A DNA stretch of 64,000 bases from Polytrichum commune (Eukaryota; Streptophyta; Polytrichopsida; Polytrichales; Polytrichaceae), in contig OX485807.1 in the NCBI GenBank assembly GCA_950295325.1, positions 35,804,440-35,868,439 of the forward strand, given 5' to 3'. This document shows positions 10,140 through 19,886 of the stretch, piece after piece; position 1 is the stretch's first letter; each line of letters opens with the position of its first letter. The notes below the pieces were generated by a model that made no database searches, had not been told where the DNA came from, and saw only the letters and a program-made list of their open reading frames with translations. Both the position numbers and the translations under genes were made by a program.

Positions 10140-11860
10140 TAAGGGTTAATGTCACATTGGATTAAGGATTTTAATAACAACTTAGGGTCTTCCTTCCTTC
10201 ATTCTTTCTTAATTCCATTTATTCCCCACTCTTATGGTTCCTTTGTGCTTTCTTTGTCGTGAGTGATTCCGTCCTATCTTTGGGTAAGTTTCTATCACTC
10301 TATGTCTTTGACCTATTCCAGTCGTGAAGCTCAAAAGCTTGGCAAGTAGTCATTGGCAATTCGTCAGGACATAGTCCGGGGTAATGTCTTTTTGTAGCCA
10401 CATCGTCTTTGCATCTCAAACATTAAGCTTTGCAATAATCTCAGATTAATTCATTTTAGTTCGACTTACAGTCGTTCGGCAATCTTCTCAAAACTGTAAT
10501 CATCATCTTCATCTTCAATTTATCTGACAACTTGTCATCACACACATCAACAATGTAGGCGATATTCCTTGATTAAAGCCTTAGTCCATTGTAATCTCAA
10601 GGTGGTTTGCCTTTGGTAATGTCTTACACTAAATGATCAACTTCTCTTTCCTGAGATGGTAATGTCTTTCGCAGGTCACGGCATGCTTCTAATTACGTCT
10701 TGTCTGCATTCACTGCATGGGCTTCACGCCTGGTAATGTCTCAAAGTAGGCATTCGGCTATGCTCTAGATCTGTCAAACTTGCCTCTCTGTAGCCTCTTT
10801 CTCTCTCTCTGTTGGCTTCCCTCAGGTTGACAACTACCTAGCCTATTGCCTAGCCTATCTCTCTCTGCTTACGACTCTACCTCTCTCTCAACACTCTCTA
10901 CGACGCTTCCTTTCTCTCTCTTGCTCATCGTCTCTCTGATTGCATATAGGCGATAGCCAACGGTCACAGGCGATAGCCCTTCTCAAATGCTTTGGCTCTC
11001 TGTCCTTGCAGGCGATGGCCTTAACCTCAACTACTGCCTTCTCTGATTTCTCTCCAACTGTCCGATTTCTCTCGACACCGCCTATTGCCTAAGGCCTTGC
11101 CTCACTCACACTATCACTTTCCAAGACTCTTCCATTCACTTGCCTATTTGCCAACATTCTGTGTTATTCTTCCGGCTATTGCCTTCGCTCTCCTTCATGG
11201 CAAATAGTCCCTAACTTATACAGCAAACTGAGAGAAGTCTCTCTCTTGCTTATGGCCATATTCAGACTTCGACCATTGCTATCACAAAGACATTGCTTCT
11301 TTCTTCCTCGCCCTCTTTGCGGATGATACGTCTATTTCAACGCTCACGGCTATTGCCAGAAATCACACAAGACATTTCATAGTTATCAATCACACCACAA
11401 ACAACTTACTTCAAAGACAATTGCACAAACAATGTACTCATATTGTCAAATTTCCAAGTCACATCAGAGTCCGAATCACTCGGCTCTTGCATCTACGTCT
11501 ATTCCTACAAGCATATTGCCCGGCTAAGTGTCTACGGCCGAACTCAATCACTGAGCTTCGACATTCACTGCCTATTGCTATCTATGCTGAGACTACGTCA
11601 GATTCTACTCCATGGAAAATAGCCTGGTAGGGCAATAGCCTGCCTTCCTCTTATCAGCCGAGGAGGGAGAAGGTGGTTACAACCGCCTTGGAACGGCTAT
11701 AGCCCTCTGTTCCCACTGTAAAGGGACTTCTCACTGCCTATCGCCGATAATTCTTACTAAGTTAGAGATTTTGAGCTTAACAACTAGGCGATGGCCCGAA
11801 AATTGAGTTTACAGTGAGCCCGTTGGCCTAATGCTGATCACGGTTGTCTATGATGCAACT
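10140..11860. repeat. Pyrimidine-rich block with recurring GGC-AT-GCC motifs
   Basis: The block is rich in CT tracts (CTCTCTCTCT at several places from 10795 to 10925) and contains about fifteen copies of GGCGATAGCC, GGCGATGGCC, GGCTATTGCC, GCCTATTGCC or GGCAATAGCC in both orientations, mainly from 10840 to 11800. Phrases with TAATGTCT recur from 10150 to 10750. No protein of known type can be read. It could be the terminal or internal part of an LTR element, but matching TG...CA ends with a duplication were not found. Confidence 0.45.
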
Positions 11861-12173
11861 TAAGGTGTTATGCCTCCTTTCAAATTATGTGTAGTAAGCT
11901 TGGATGCAACAAAACAAAGAACTCTATTGTCCATGATGGGATGGATGAAGAATACAACAAACATGGGGAAGAGGTAAAACATTCTTAGGATCAAAAGCCA
12001 TTAGGATTTAGAAGCCATAGTAGATTTGGTGCAGTAGGTGAGAAATGTGAGCCAAATCTTGGATTCCCTACATGCTAAGCAGTCTGAACGATTGCAAGTG
12101 TGTTCGATAATGTACTAGAAATCAATTGGTCTCCAAATACAAAGAAAAATGAATTTGCAATGGGGGACACTAA

Positions 12174-12709
12174 GGGCCGCTTTACACCTAGAGGCCGGCC
12201 CACTTTGTTGTGTAAGAGGCTTGAAATCCTCACTTGTGATTGGTCAAAAGGCTGAAATTGGTTCCAACCCCTTTACACCTAGAGGCGGGGTCGATTTGGT
12301 GGTATGAAATTTTTAATTAAAAAATGCATATTCTGACATGGCCTGAGCTCGTTGAATTGGGTGCACCCAAAATGGAGGGCCAATTCTTGGCCTCGTGGCC
12401 AATGTGAGATTTCAATATTTTATTTTTATTTTTTATAAGCATCTTTATTTTTAGCGAAACATATCCATTGGACTTTGTGAAAATTTGAGCGGCTCTATGC
12501 TAGATTATGCTAGATCCATTGGATTATGCTAGATTTATTGAATCGGCATGGCTTCTTGACCCTAAGGCCTTTACATATGTGAAAATTGGCCCCCGTTATA
12601 ATCTTATTGTAATGTGTAGTTGAGGCCAGCCTCCAACCCAAAAGGGGCTAAAATTTCATGCAATCGGCCTCAAGGGGAATTGGCCCGGCCTCTAGGTGTA
12701 AAGCGGCCC
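12174..12709. mobile_element. Harbinger-type MITE (GGGCCGCTTTACACC ends)
   Basis: The element starts GGGCCGCTTTACACCTAGAG and ends with the inverse CTCTAGGTGTAAAGCGGCCC, and is flanked by TAA at 12171-12173 and 12710-12712. Three-base TAA/TTA duplications and GGG-starting inverted ends are typical of PIF/Harbinger-derived MITEs. An internal second copy of the terminal motif (CTTTACACCTAGAGGCGGGG, about 12271) suggests that the end was duplicated. Length is 536 bp, with no coding capacity. Confidence 0.85.
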
Positions 12710-12999
12710 TAAATATCCACCAACAAGCACTTCTTAGAGGGGGTGTCAGTGACATGCAACCCCCACATGATGGATAAATCTTGTGCTTTTTTATCCTACT
12801 TGAATACCGTATGCATATACATTTTTCCTTTTACCATTAAGACTTTTTCCTCCCTCCAACGAAGTTCATTGCTTCATGCTCTAGCCCACTAACCCATACC
12901 TTTTACATTAAGAAATTAAGAAATTAAAAAATTAAAAAATGCATAGTACTTTCTTTTTGAACAATTTGACCTTGAAATCAAAATTAGAGGTCCTGAATT

Positions 13000-13118
13000 A
13001 GTCTAGAGAGATCCACTTGAGATAAATTGACCACAAACTTACGGGGGGTCATGTTCTTACTAGAACTCCTTTACCTTGGTGATTCTGGTGGGGGCCAACT
13101 AAAAGAGGTGGGTGTCTA
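13000..13118 (-). repeat. Partial copy of the TAGACACCCACCTCT repeat
   Basis: The sequence GATCCACTTGAGATAAATTG...CCTTTACCTTGGTGATTCTGG...AGAGGTGGGTGTCTA is the inverted counterpart of 26717-26850. Only one clear terminus is kept here; the TA of the neighbouring MITE coincides with it. Confidence 0.6.
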
Positions 13119-13355
13119 CACTTCTTTTTGTCTAATTAGTGTGGGACATACTAATTCCCCATTACCCACACTATTTCTTGAAATTATAATATGAAGTGAC
13201 CCACTATAAATTTCTAGTGTGAAAAATTAGTGTGGGTTTTTTCATCTGCATATTTGGATGAAAATTCAAAGCAAGGCAAGTACTATAAAAATGCGGGCCA
13301 CACTAAATTCCAACCCACATGAATTTCTCACCCACACTAATTAGACAAAGTAGTG
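13119..13355. mobile_element. TA-flanked MITE, 237 bp
   Basis: Inverted ends CACTTCTTTTTGTCTAATTA and TAATTAGACAAAGTAGTG are followed inward by GTGTGGG and CCCACAC. TA flanks both sides (13117-13118 and 13356-13357). The ends resemble those of the larger element at 23324-24002. TA duplication indicates Tc1/mariner mobilisation. It lies against the end (GAGGTGGGTGTCTA) of another repeat at about 13000-13118, which matches 26717-26960 in inverted orientation. Confidence 0.75.
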
Positions 13356-15990
13356 TAGCTTCGGCTTGGAAAAAATGTTTGTAAAGTTTAGGGCATCAAC
13401 ATGGCAACCATCATCCTTGAAATCCCTAGTTCAAGTGAATCTGTTTAGTCTGCCCCAATTCCACTATGACTAGGTTTAGGCCGTTTTGTCCATGTTTAGT
13501 AGCCTCATCATTCGTAGCTGGGTGTGGGACCAATGCCTAGCTAGGTGCTCTGAACTACCTAACTTTTGCTAAGCCCAACCCGACCCACTATGAAAGCTTA
13601 CCTAGGCCCGTCCAATGACTATAAGCATGTCCAACAACATGTGAGACTTGTCCAACGAGCTGCATGGGTAGGTAGAGAACTGAGACTAGGAGTTGTGAAA
13701 TTGTGACAATGCGAGCTTGTGGGTAGCTAGACAGTTGTAACATTGTGAGGTAGTGTATTTGCTAGGCTTGTATCATGGAAGTGGATGGGGCATGTGTGTG
13801 GGAGGTGTGGTTGTTGGGGTATGTGTTGCTTGGTTGTCTAATAGTTGGGCAAAAGGAATGCACAAAAAGTTGAGATGCATGTTTGGTTGTGTTCTTGTGA
13901 GATGCTTACTAGTGAGGTGAGTGGTTCTTTGGTGTTATAGTATGAGGGGAACATGGGTGATGGTGGGTATTGTATTGTTGAAGGTGTTACATCTGTTTGT
14001 TGGAGTGAATCAAATGTGTTGTGTCCAAATCATCATAACTAGTACAATGGTGAAGTTTGGGTTGATTTGGGATGCTAGCATGGCCCAATTATAGCTTTGG
14101 GGACGAGTTCTATGTCCATTATATATACAAAGCCTTGCCCATTTCATTGATTTGGGTATTTGATCAAAGAGAGCCAAAGATTTTATCTTTGTGGGGAGTG
14201 ACATTGCATAAATTTGGTGGAGCATGTGAATGGATGCAAGAAGTTACAGTGGGCTCCAAAGTAAGAAATTTATGAACTCCAAGTTCAAATTCATGTCCAA
14301 GGTATGGGAGCTTGAGGTCTGGGTTCAAATTTAATGCTGGGTTGCAAGAACCAGATCCAAGGTGACAGTTTTATGAAGTCCAAGGTCAAATTCAATGCTG
14401 CTGAATCCACATCCCCAATTTTCATCTCCTGAAGTAAAAATCCCAGGTGTGCAATTATGAAGCCCAAAAGTACATTCAAAGTTGGCTTGATAATCCAAGT
14501 CCAAGGTCTGCGATAGAGAAATCTAAATGTGCATTCGATGTTGGCTTCCAAGAACCAGCCTTATGTTGGATCCTTAAATTAAAATGTTGGGTATGACATA
14601 CCTTATGTCAGATACCCTAAACCTCCACCTTTGATACCTGAGTGTAATCACACCGACCTCCGATCAAGAACACCTGCGCCAAATCGAGGCAGTGACATCC
14701 AAGCGAGCAACAAAGGTGCAAACTCAACGAGCAAGCCAACAATCAGGGTGAGCTAACAAGGTGAGCAATCGAGGAGCGAGCGGAGAACCTTAACCTTTGA
14801 ACTCAGCACCAGGCTCGCTGCAGAATGGACCACTTATGTTTGGTCCCCTGCTTGTTTTTAGGACCTTACAGGTGCTACCCTACCTGTCACTCAGAACTGT
14901 GTACCCCAGCGACCAGTTGCTCCCCACTTGGGGACTTTATAATTAACTTTAGAAGGCATGGAGTTTCAATTGTGTCTGGGCGACATCAAATGTAAGGCCA
15001 ATCAAGGATAAATAAGGACCGGGAATAAAAAGAAATAGACTAGCAACGAGAATCGATTCAGAAGAAGGCTATTGGTGACAAACTGACATGATGCCTGAAG
15101 ATGTTGTACGTGAAGCAATTCTATAATTGTCAGTATCCTAAAACGAAACTCTACACACAAAGTCTCTGACAAACTGTCTATCTAAATTCCAGATTGCACC
15201 ATTCCCTAGTGCCACGCTGACCCCTGCAAAAAAAAGTAAGCTTGAATTGGGTTGTAGATGACCAAAACGCCTCAATTATTGGCTTCCAAATGTACAATGA
15301 TTTACAAGAAAAAAAATGCCTCGTAGGTATGAAAAGCCATCTGTGGTGAGAGAGATGTGAGAAGCTTTACTTCCCAAATCAAGTAACTTATCTGTTCCTC
15401 CACATGTACTCTTATATATATAGATATGTATATTTATACACATTCTTCCAATCTGAACATTCCATGTCTAAATTGCATGAATTGAATGAACTATGCTGAC
15501 ACTGAAAGGCTCAAGAAGTCCAATTCTTACTACTACACTGCAGAATCAACTGTGCCGTCAACAATCTGTACTAACAACCTAGACAAAATTGTCAAAGATT
15601 CTGCCTTCATAGACACCAACGTTCAAAATGTCACTTGGCAGTCACACATAATTCCATGAGAGCAACTTCAATAAATGATACCAGAGAACAACATTCGGGC
15701 GCGAGCATAGAGCATAGACCCAAGAAGTGAAAAGAAGGCAACAGCACCATTCCTGCACCAGCCCACCCGTCCCTCACCTGACAGCCTGGAGCCCAGCCCG
15801 CGATTAGGGTACTTGACTTCAGGCTGCAACTATTATAAATCCTCAAATCATCTGGCCCACACCCTAGGACAGGGAGATGCTTTAAAATGATGACAAGAGA
15901 CATTTGCCTAATACTTGACATACTAATTACTTGACATAGTGCTTTTCAAACAAACCATTGTACAGTGGTTCAAAGTCAACTATGCCAGAG
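13356..15990. other. Intergenic DNA with imperfect local repeats
   Basis: At 14300-14550 a phrase of the type GGTTCAAATT-AATGCTGG-T-CAAGAACCAG recurs imperfectly about every 60-70 bases, but no useful ORF results. At 14640-14900 CGAGCAA and GAGCAA words recur. The last few hundred bases before 16007 are expected to be the 3' untranslated region of the DUF1644 gene, but no clear polyadenylation signal was identified. Confidence 0.45.
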
Positions 15991-16006
15991 TGAGTAAATG
16001 GTGAGA

Positions 16007-17245
16007 CTACAAAACATCGCCCCTTCCTCGTTGCCGGCTTCTGCGCCGACGACTTGTGGATCCTATGCCGCCTTCCACATTGCCTGAAAGATTACTAGGC
16101 CCAATAACCCCACCACTATTTCCTGGCAATGGTTCCCCCCACAATGGGTTCCCCATAATGCTGCTTCCAGGTTGATGATATCGACCTCTCACTCGGGAAG
16201 GTAAACCTCTCCCTCCAGCCATTGAAGCTGCTGGACCAAAGACTTGAAACAGCAAGAACACTGTCCACCAATTTCCTTCATCTCCAGGGAAATCATTATC
16301 ATCACCTTCATCATCATGATCTTCATCTTCTCCATCAATCACATAGTCTCCTAAAACAGTAGCGCCTGGCATGGCTGACTGGATGGTGCTAAGAACGTCA
16401 CCCAGATCACGCTGACGCTCAAGCTGCTGCCAGTCCTGTTCTCGGTTAGGGTCGATATCTGAAGGCCGAGCAGTAGGATGTGTGCCCCGGGCATGCTTAC
16501 GAAGCTCTTCATATGAGCCACTGAAGGCACATGACTCTTGGGCACAGGACCTTATCTTTCGATTGAGGTGGACACGAGCAGCATCCAGAACCCTCCACCC
16601 TTCCACCTTTCCTCTGCAAAGGGGGCACAATAGTTCACCTGGTTCACCCTTGGCCCTGGGTGGAGCACCATTGCTAAGCTCCATGACAACCTGCCCGTCA
16701 ATTCCATCTCTCTCAGAGCTGACATCAATGGCCATCCCTCTTATATGCTCAGCACCTCCTGCTCCTAGCCCCCTTCCAGCTCTCCAGAGTGTTCCTTCAC
16801 CCAAAGTTTCTTCAACTCTGTCTGCTCTGTCAATACCTGCTACACCTCTCCCTCGTCCTACAGTAGTAGTTGGTACTCTGTTGAGATTACCGCCTGGACT
16901 CTCAACAAGGACATGCCCAGCCGTAGCTCCTAAAGCTGGACTATCACTGGCATCATGGGCCTTCCGGTACTGGTCGAGGCAATTCGAATGCCGATAGCTG
17001 GTGTCACACATGTATGGGCGACAACCCTTGTCATGAGAACTGCAGATTAGCAGGACTGCATTGTGCGGGTGTTCCATACATATAGGACATGTGGCATCTT
17101 CCCATTCCTTTCTTATTGAAGATTCTTCCCTATCTTTAGACGAGCTTCCTTGCAACAAACCCTGCTCATGTCTGGAGTAAGGCTTGTGAAGTAAGCTGTG
17201 TGCTTTGGGCGACAGTAGAGAGCGGCTGCTAGGGTCCTTCGGCAT
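16007..17245 (-). CDS. DUF1644 family zinc-binding (RING-like) protein
   Basis: A single open frame of 412 codons plus stop begins with ATG at 17245. The frame opens three codons earlier, but only at GTG; MPKD matches the usual start of this plant family. Residues about 47-100 hold EWEDATCPICMEHPHNAVLL, then CSS-DKGCRPYMCDTSYRHSNCLDQ, the DUF1644 signature with Cys/His pairs that probably bind zinc. A second cluster at about 206-260 holds LLCPLCRGKVEGW, SCAQESCAF and LRKHARGTHP. An acidic run (GEDEDHDDEGDDN) follows near 305-320, then a short hydrophobic stretch (WWTVFLLFQVFG) and a basic tail (SRRRRSRQRGRG). Family members have been linked to stress and ABA responses in flowering plants; the molecular role is not settled. 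AG directly before the ATG (TGAGCAG/G-ATG) suggests an intron in the 5' leader. No stops or shifts: this is the best gene in the window. Confidence 0.93.
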   Translation of the reverse strand: MPKDPSSRSLLSPKAHSLLHKPYSRHEQGLLQGSSSKDREESSIRKEWEDATCPICMEHPHNAVLLICSSHDKGCRPYMCDTSYRHSNCLDQYRKAHDASDSPALGATAGHVLVESPGGNLNRVPTTTVGRGRGVAGIDRADRVEETLGEGTLWRAGRGLGAGGAEHIRGMAIDVSSERDGIDGQVVMELSNGAPPRAKGEPGELLCPLCRGKVEGWRVLDAARVHLNRKIRSCAQESCAFSGSYEELRKHARGTHPTARPSDIDPNREQDWQQLERQRDLGDVLSTIQSAMPGATVLGDYVIDGEDEDHDDEGDDNDFPGDEGNWWTVFLLFQVFGPAASMAGGRGLPSRVRGRYHQPGSSIMGNPLWGEPLPGNSGGVIGPSNLSGNVEGGIGSTSRRRRSRQRGRGDVL

Positions 17246-18244
17246 CCTGCTCACTTACCCAAGCCTCTCCAATCTACATGGCAAAGGCAATTTCACACCA
17301 ATCATGTTAGGCAGCCACCAATACCGAGAGAGCAAAACACAGGAGCTAAAATGCACGGGCTGCATGCACACCAATAAGGAAGTAAGACTACAAACTTCTC
17401 ATGTTCAAGATACATGACAACACACTTCCAACCCCTAAAGTATACTCTGCAGCGCACTCTGCAGAAATACGAGTCATGTGGAAGGTACACAAATGCCCAT
17501 CATATATGAGTCGTATTTCTGCAAAGTGACTGGCACCTAATCATGTTCCGGCTCACGTGAAACCTCACACTGGTGGACATGTGACACTAGGTAATAGGAA
17601 GTAACTCCCATCTGCAATTTATTTTCCCTATTCCAGTAAGTGATACACATTTCAGGTTACTCGTTATTTTATGGCCCAAGATAGGATCAACTAAAGCTTC
17701 CGTGCTTTGGATTTCGGTGCTGCAAGCTCCAGCAGCTGGATTATTTATATATGCACAGAAAGCGCAAAAAATCTACAGCCCAGGAAACATATATCCTTAC
17801 CCACTACGATTGCCTACAGTGTCTGCACATTTCAAGATGTAATTCTCGTAAATGTTGGATCGGCATCTGCACGGTTCTTGAAGTGTTCAGGAAAGGTCTA
17901 ACCAGATGAGGAAAGGCGATAGATACGGCGCCACAAGCGCACCCTGAAGGATCTAGTGACGAATTTGATAGGTCTACACAAAGACGAACGAAAACGTGGT
18001 CGGACTACATGACCACATTACAGTCATCTTTAATATCCGACAAGTAAAACCTACCTACACAACAAACCCCAAGATATCAAACCCTACACGCGCTCTTAAC
18101 CCAACAGAGGACCCTCGGACATGAATTCCGACATCAATCACCACATCTCACCATCGCCAAACCACTGCACCACATAATTGTGACACAATTCACCATCTCC
18201 CTACCAATATACCATGCAGGCTCAAACAGACCAATCCAATTTGC

Positions 18245-18670
18245 ACAGACAACCTTGAAAACCGTCTCTGCCTCAAAAACGCAAACGGGATCGGAAGAGG
18301 AAGAAAGCGCACCAGAAGAGCGCTTCGCGATCTTCTCTCGCTCCGGACAACAGTGCGGGCTGGCAGACACGAAGGCGATGCAAAGTGAGGAGGAGGGCGG
18401 GGGCCAGAAGAAGAGCCGACTGCAAGGTAAGCCAAGCCCCAGCACACACTCAACACACAACACAATCAAGAAGAAGGGGAATCTAACCTTGAACAAATTG
18501 TCTCTACCACGGAAACCCAAACAGGATCGGAAGAGGAAGAAATGGCACCGTAACAGCCCTAGCGCTTCACAATATTCTTTCACTCTTAGCGCTTCACGAT
18601 CTTCTCTACCTGTGGACAGCAGTGCGGAAGCGGCAGAAATGGGAAGGCGATGGATCGCAGAGGAGGGCGA
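18245..18670 (-). promoter_or_regulatory. Duplicated candidate leader exons of the DUF1644 gene
   Basis: Two related blocks about 234 bp apart (about 18254-18400 and 18488-18665) share, on the minus strand, CTTCTTCCTCTTCCGATCC...TTTCCGTGG-AGAGAC...TTCAAG. Each ends in a plausible donor, CAAG/GTTGTC at 18254 and CAAG/GTTAGA at 18488. With the AG acceptor just before the ATG at 17245, these look like two alternative first exons made by a local tandem duplication. Long open frames on both strands here (for example 18180-18737) are by-products of the purine-rich sequence. Role inferred; transcripts would decide. Confidence 0.5.
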
Positions 18671-18779
18671 AGAGACGGAGAAGGAGATGGGGACCAGAAG
18701 AAGCGTCAAGCGCACGGCACAAAAGCCCCACAGATAATCACACAAACACACAGAGCAAAGAAAGAAAGCTAACAACAAA

Positions 18780-19340
18780 GAGACATTCGCTCATGGCGCC
18801 ACTCCAGAGCCTCAACGGCGACCTCCGCCATCTCCCCCACCGCCTTCACCATCTCCACCCCATGGGCTCCCACCATCGCCCCGCTCTCCTCTGCAACCCT
18901 AACCCCAGTCCCAAACCCCAACGCACTCTCCCCTCTCGACGCTTCACTCCCCACCCCTACACACACATCCCCATGCCCCAATTTCCCTCACACAGGGCTC
19001 GCAAACCACTCTGCCGTTCACTACAACATGCGAATCACATCCACCGGACCCAAATCCCAACGCCCCTCGCGCACCTGGCGCTTCGACACTCGCCCCTCCC
19101 CACACAGCTTCCAATTATATGTACAACAGAGTATTCACAAGCCACGCTGACTGCAGCATGTGGATCACATCCACCGAGGCTCTTCCTGCGCCTGCCGTTC
19201 CAAGCTATGGAGTGCTCCCCGCGCGAGGAGCTGCGAAGGGATGGAATTGGCGTGGCGAGGGTTTGTGTTGGAGTGCTTGGTTTGTGTGCTTGCTTACGCA
19301 ATTGCGTCTCCGAAGCAGACGATAACGAAAGAAAAAGTCC
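18780..19340 (-). other. GC-richer block with a second tandem duplication
   Basis: The composition is C-rich on the plus strand and frames are open on both strands for 70-240 codons, as expected for such composition. Two blocks, about 18996-19050 and 19117-19180, share CATG-GAATCACATCCACCG in context, about 129 bp apart. It may be the distal promoter or leader of the DUF1644 gene, or a small unrecognised gene; I cannot tell. Confidence 0.3.
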
Positions 19341-19364
19341 CTCTTCACATGGATGAATGAGATG

Positions 19365-19886
19365 AGACGTCCCTCCACAACGACTGTAGTCATCTATGGA
19401 TGGATGTATTCGTCAACATATGTCATCCAGTTTGTGGATGAAACTCTGTCCTCCAGGAGTCGGAGAGCAGAGTACCCAAAGTATGATTCTCCGATCCTCG
19501 TCTCCAAACTTTGCTCGGAAGCTTTTCAGAATTTGTGTGGGATACGAATAGCTCAGTACATTCCTGCTGTGTCGGAATCTAACAGCTTCCCTATGGGTGT
19601 TGTGGTGGAAATTTTCTTATGGCTGCGTCACACTAAGGTAATGTGTGGTTGACAATTCCCGCAGTTTTGCGCATTGCTCCTGCCGACCAGTTTTCCCGTA
19701 AGCAAGATGGCGGCTCGACATCGTCTCAGCCGTCTAACTTATCGGAAGGGATTTAAGAAAGCCCGAGCTAATTCTTTATGTTTCCATTTTTCTTTTTTTC
19801 GATGTGGTTTGACATGGCCTAAGGGTTTTCAGCTGAGGGTTTTGGGACGCAATTTGCAGCAGGGTTCGGTTGAGACGATAGAGGCG
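19365..19886 (+). repeat. UAP copy 2 leader, homologous to 4040-4716
   Basis: Shared phrases in order with the region upstream of copy 1 are GAAACTCTG-TCCTC, CCAAACTTTGCTCGGAAGC (CCAACCATTGCTCGGACGG in copy 1), CGCAGTTTTGC-C, and GAGGGTTTTGGGA-GCAATT followed by GATAGAGGCGAT. The duplicated unit therefore included several hundred bases upstream of the coding region. Confidence 0.6.

Noticed and set aside
10840-11800. Cyanobacterial HIP1-type octamers or organelle insertion
   Set aside because: The motif is GGC-AT-GCC, not GCGATCGC, and no plastid or mitochondrial gene is visible around it.
10140-11860. A complete LTR element
   Set aside because: No pair of TG...CA ends with a matching 5-bp duplication and no gag-pol sequence could be found.
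16482-16997. A 171-codon plus-strand frame
   Set aside because: It is the antisense shadow of the DUF1644 coding sequence.
17246-17254. A start of the DUF1644 protein three codons upstream
   Set aside because: The codon there is GTG. MPKD at 17245 matches the usual start of the family, and the AG just before it suits a splice acceptor.
18180-18737. A 185-codon plus-strand frame and a 214-codon minus-strand frame over the same DNA
   Set aside because: Both are by-products of purine/pyrimidine-skewed sequence and of the local duplication. Neither resembles a protein, and the donor-like sites fit leader exons better.
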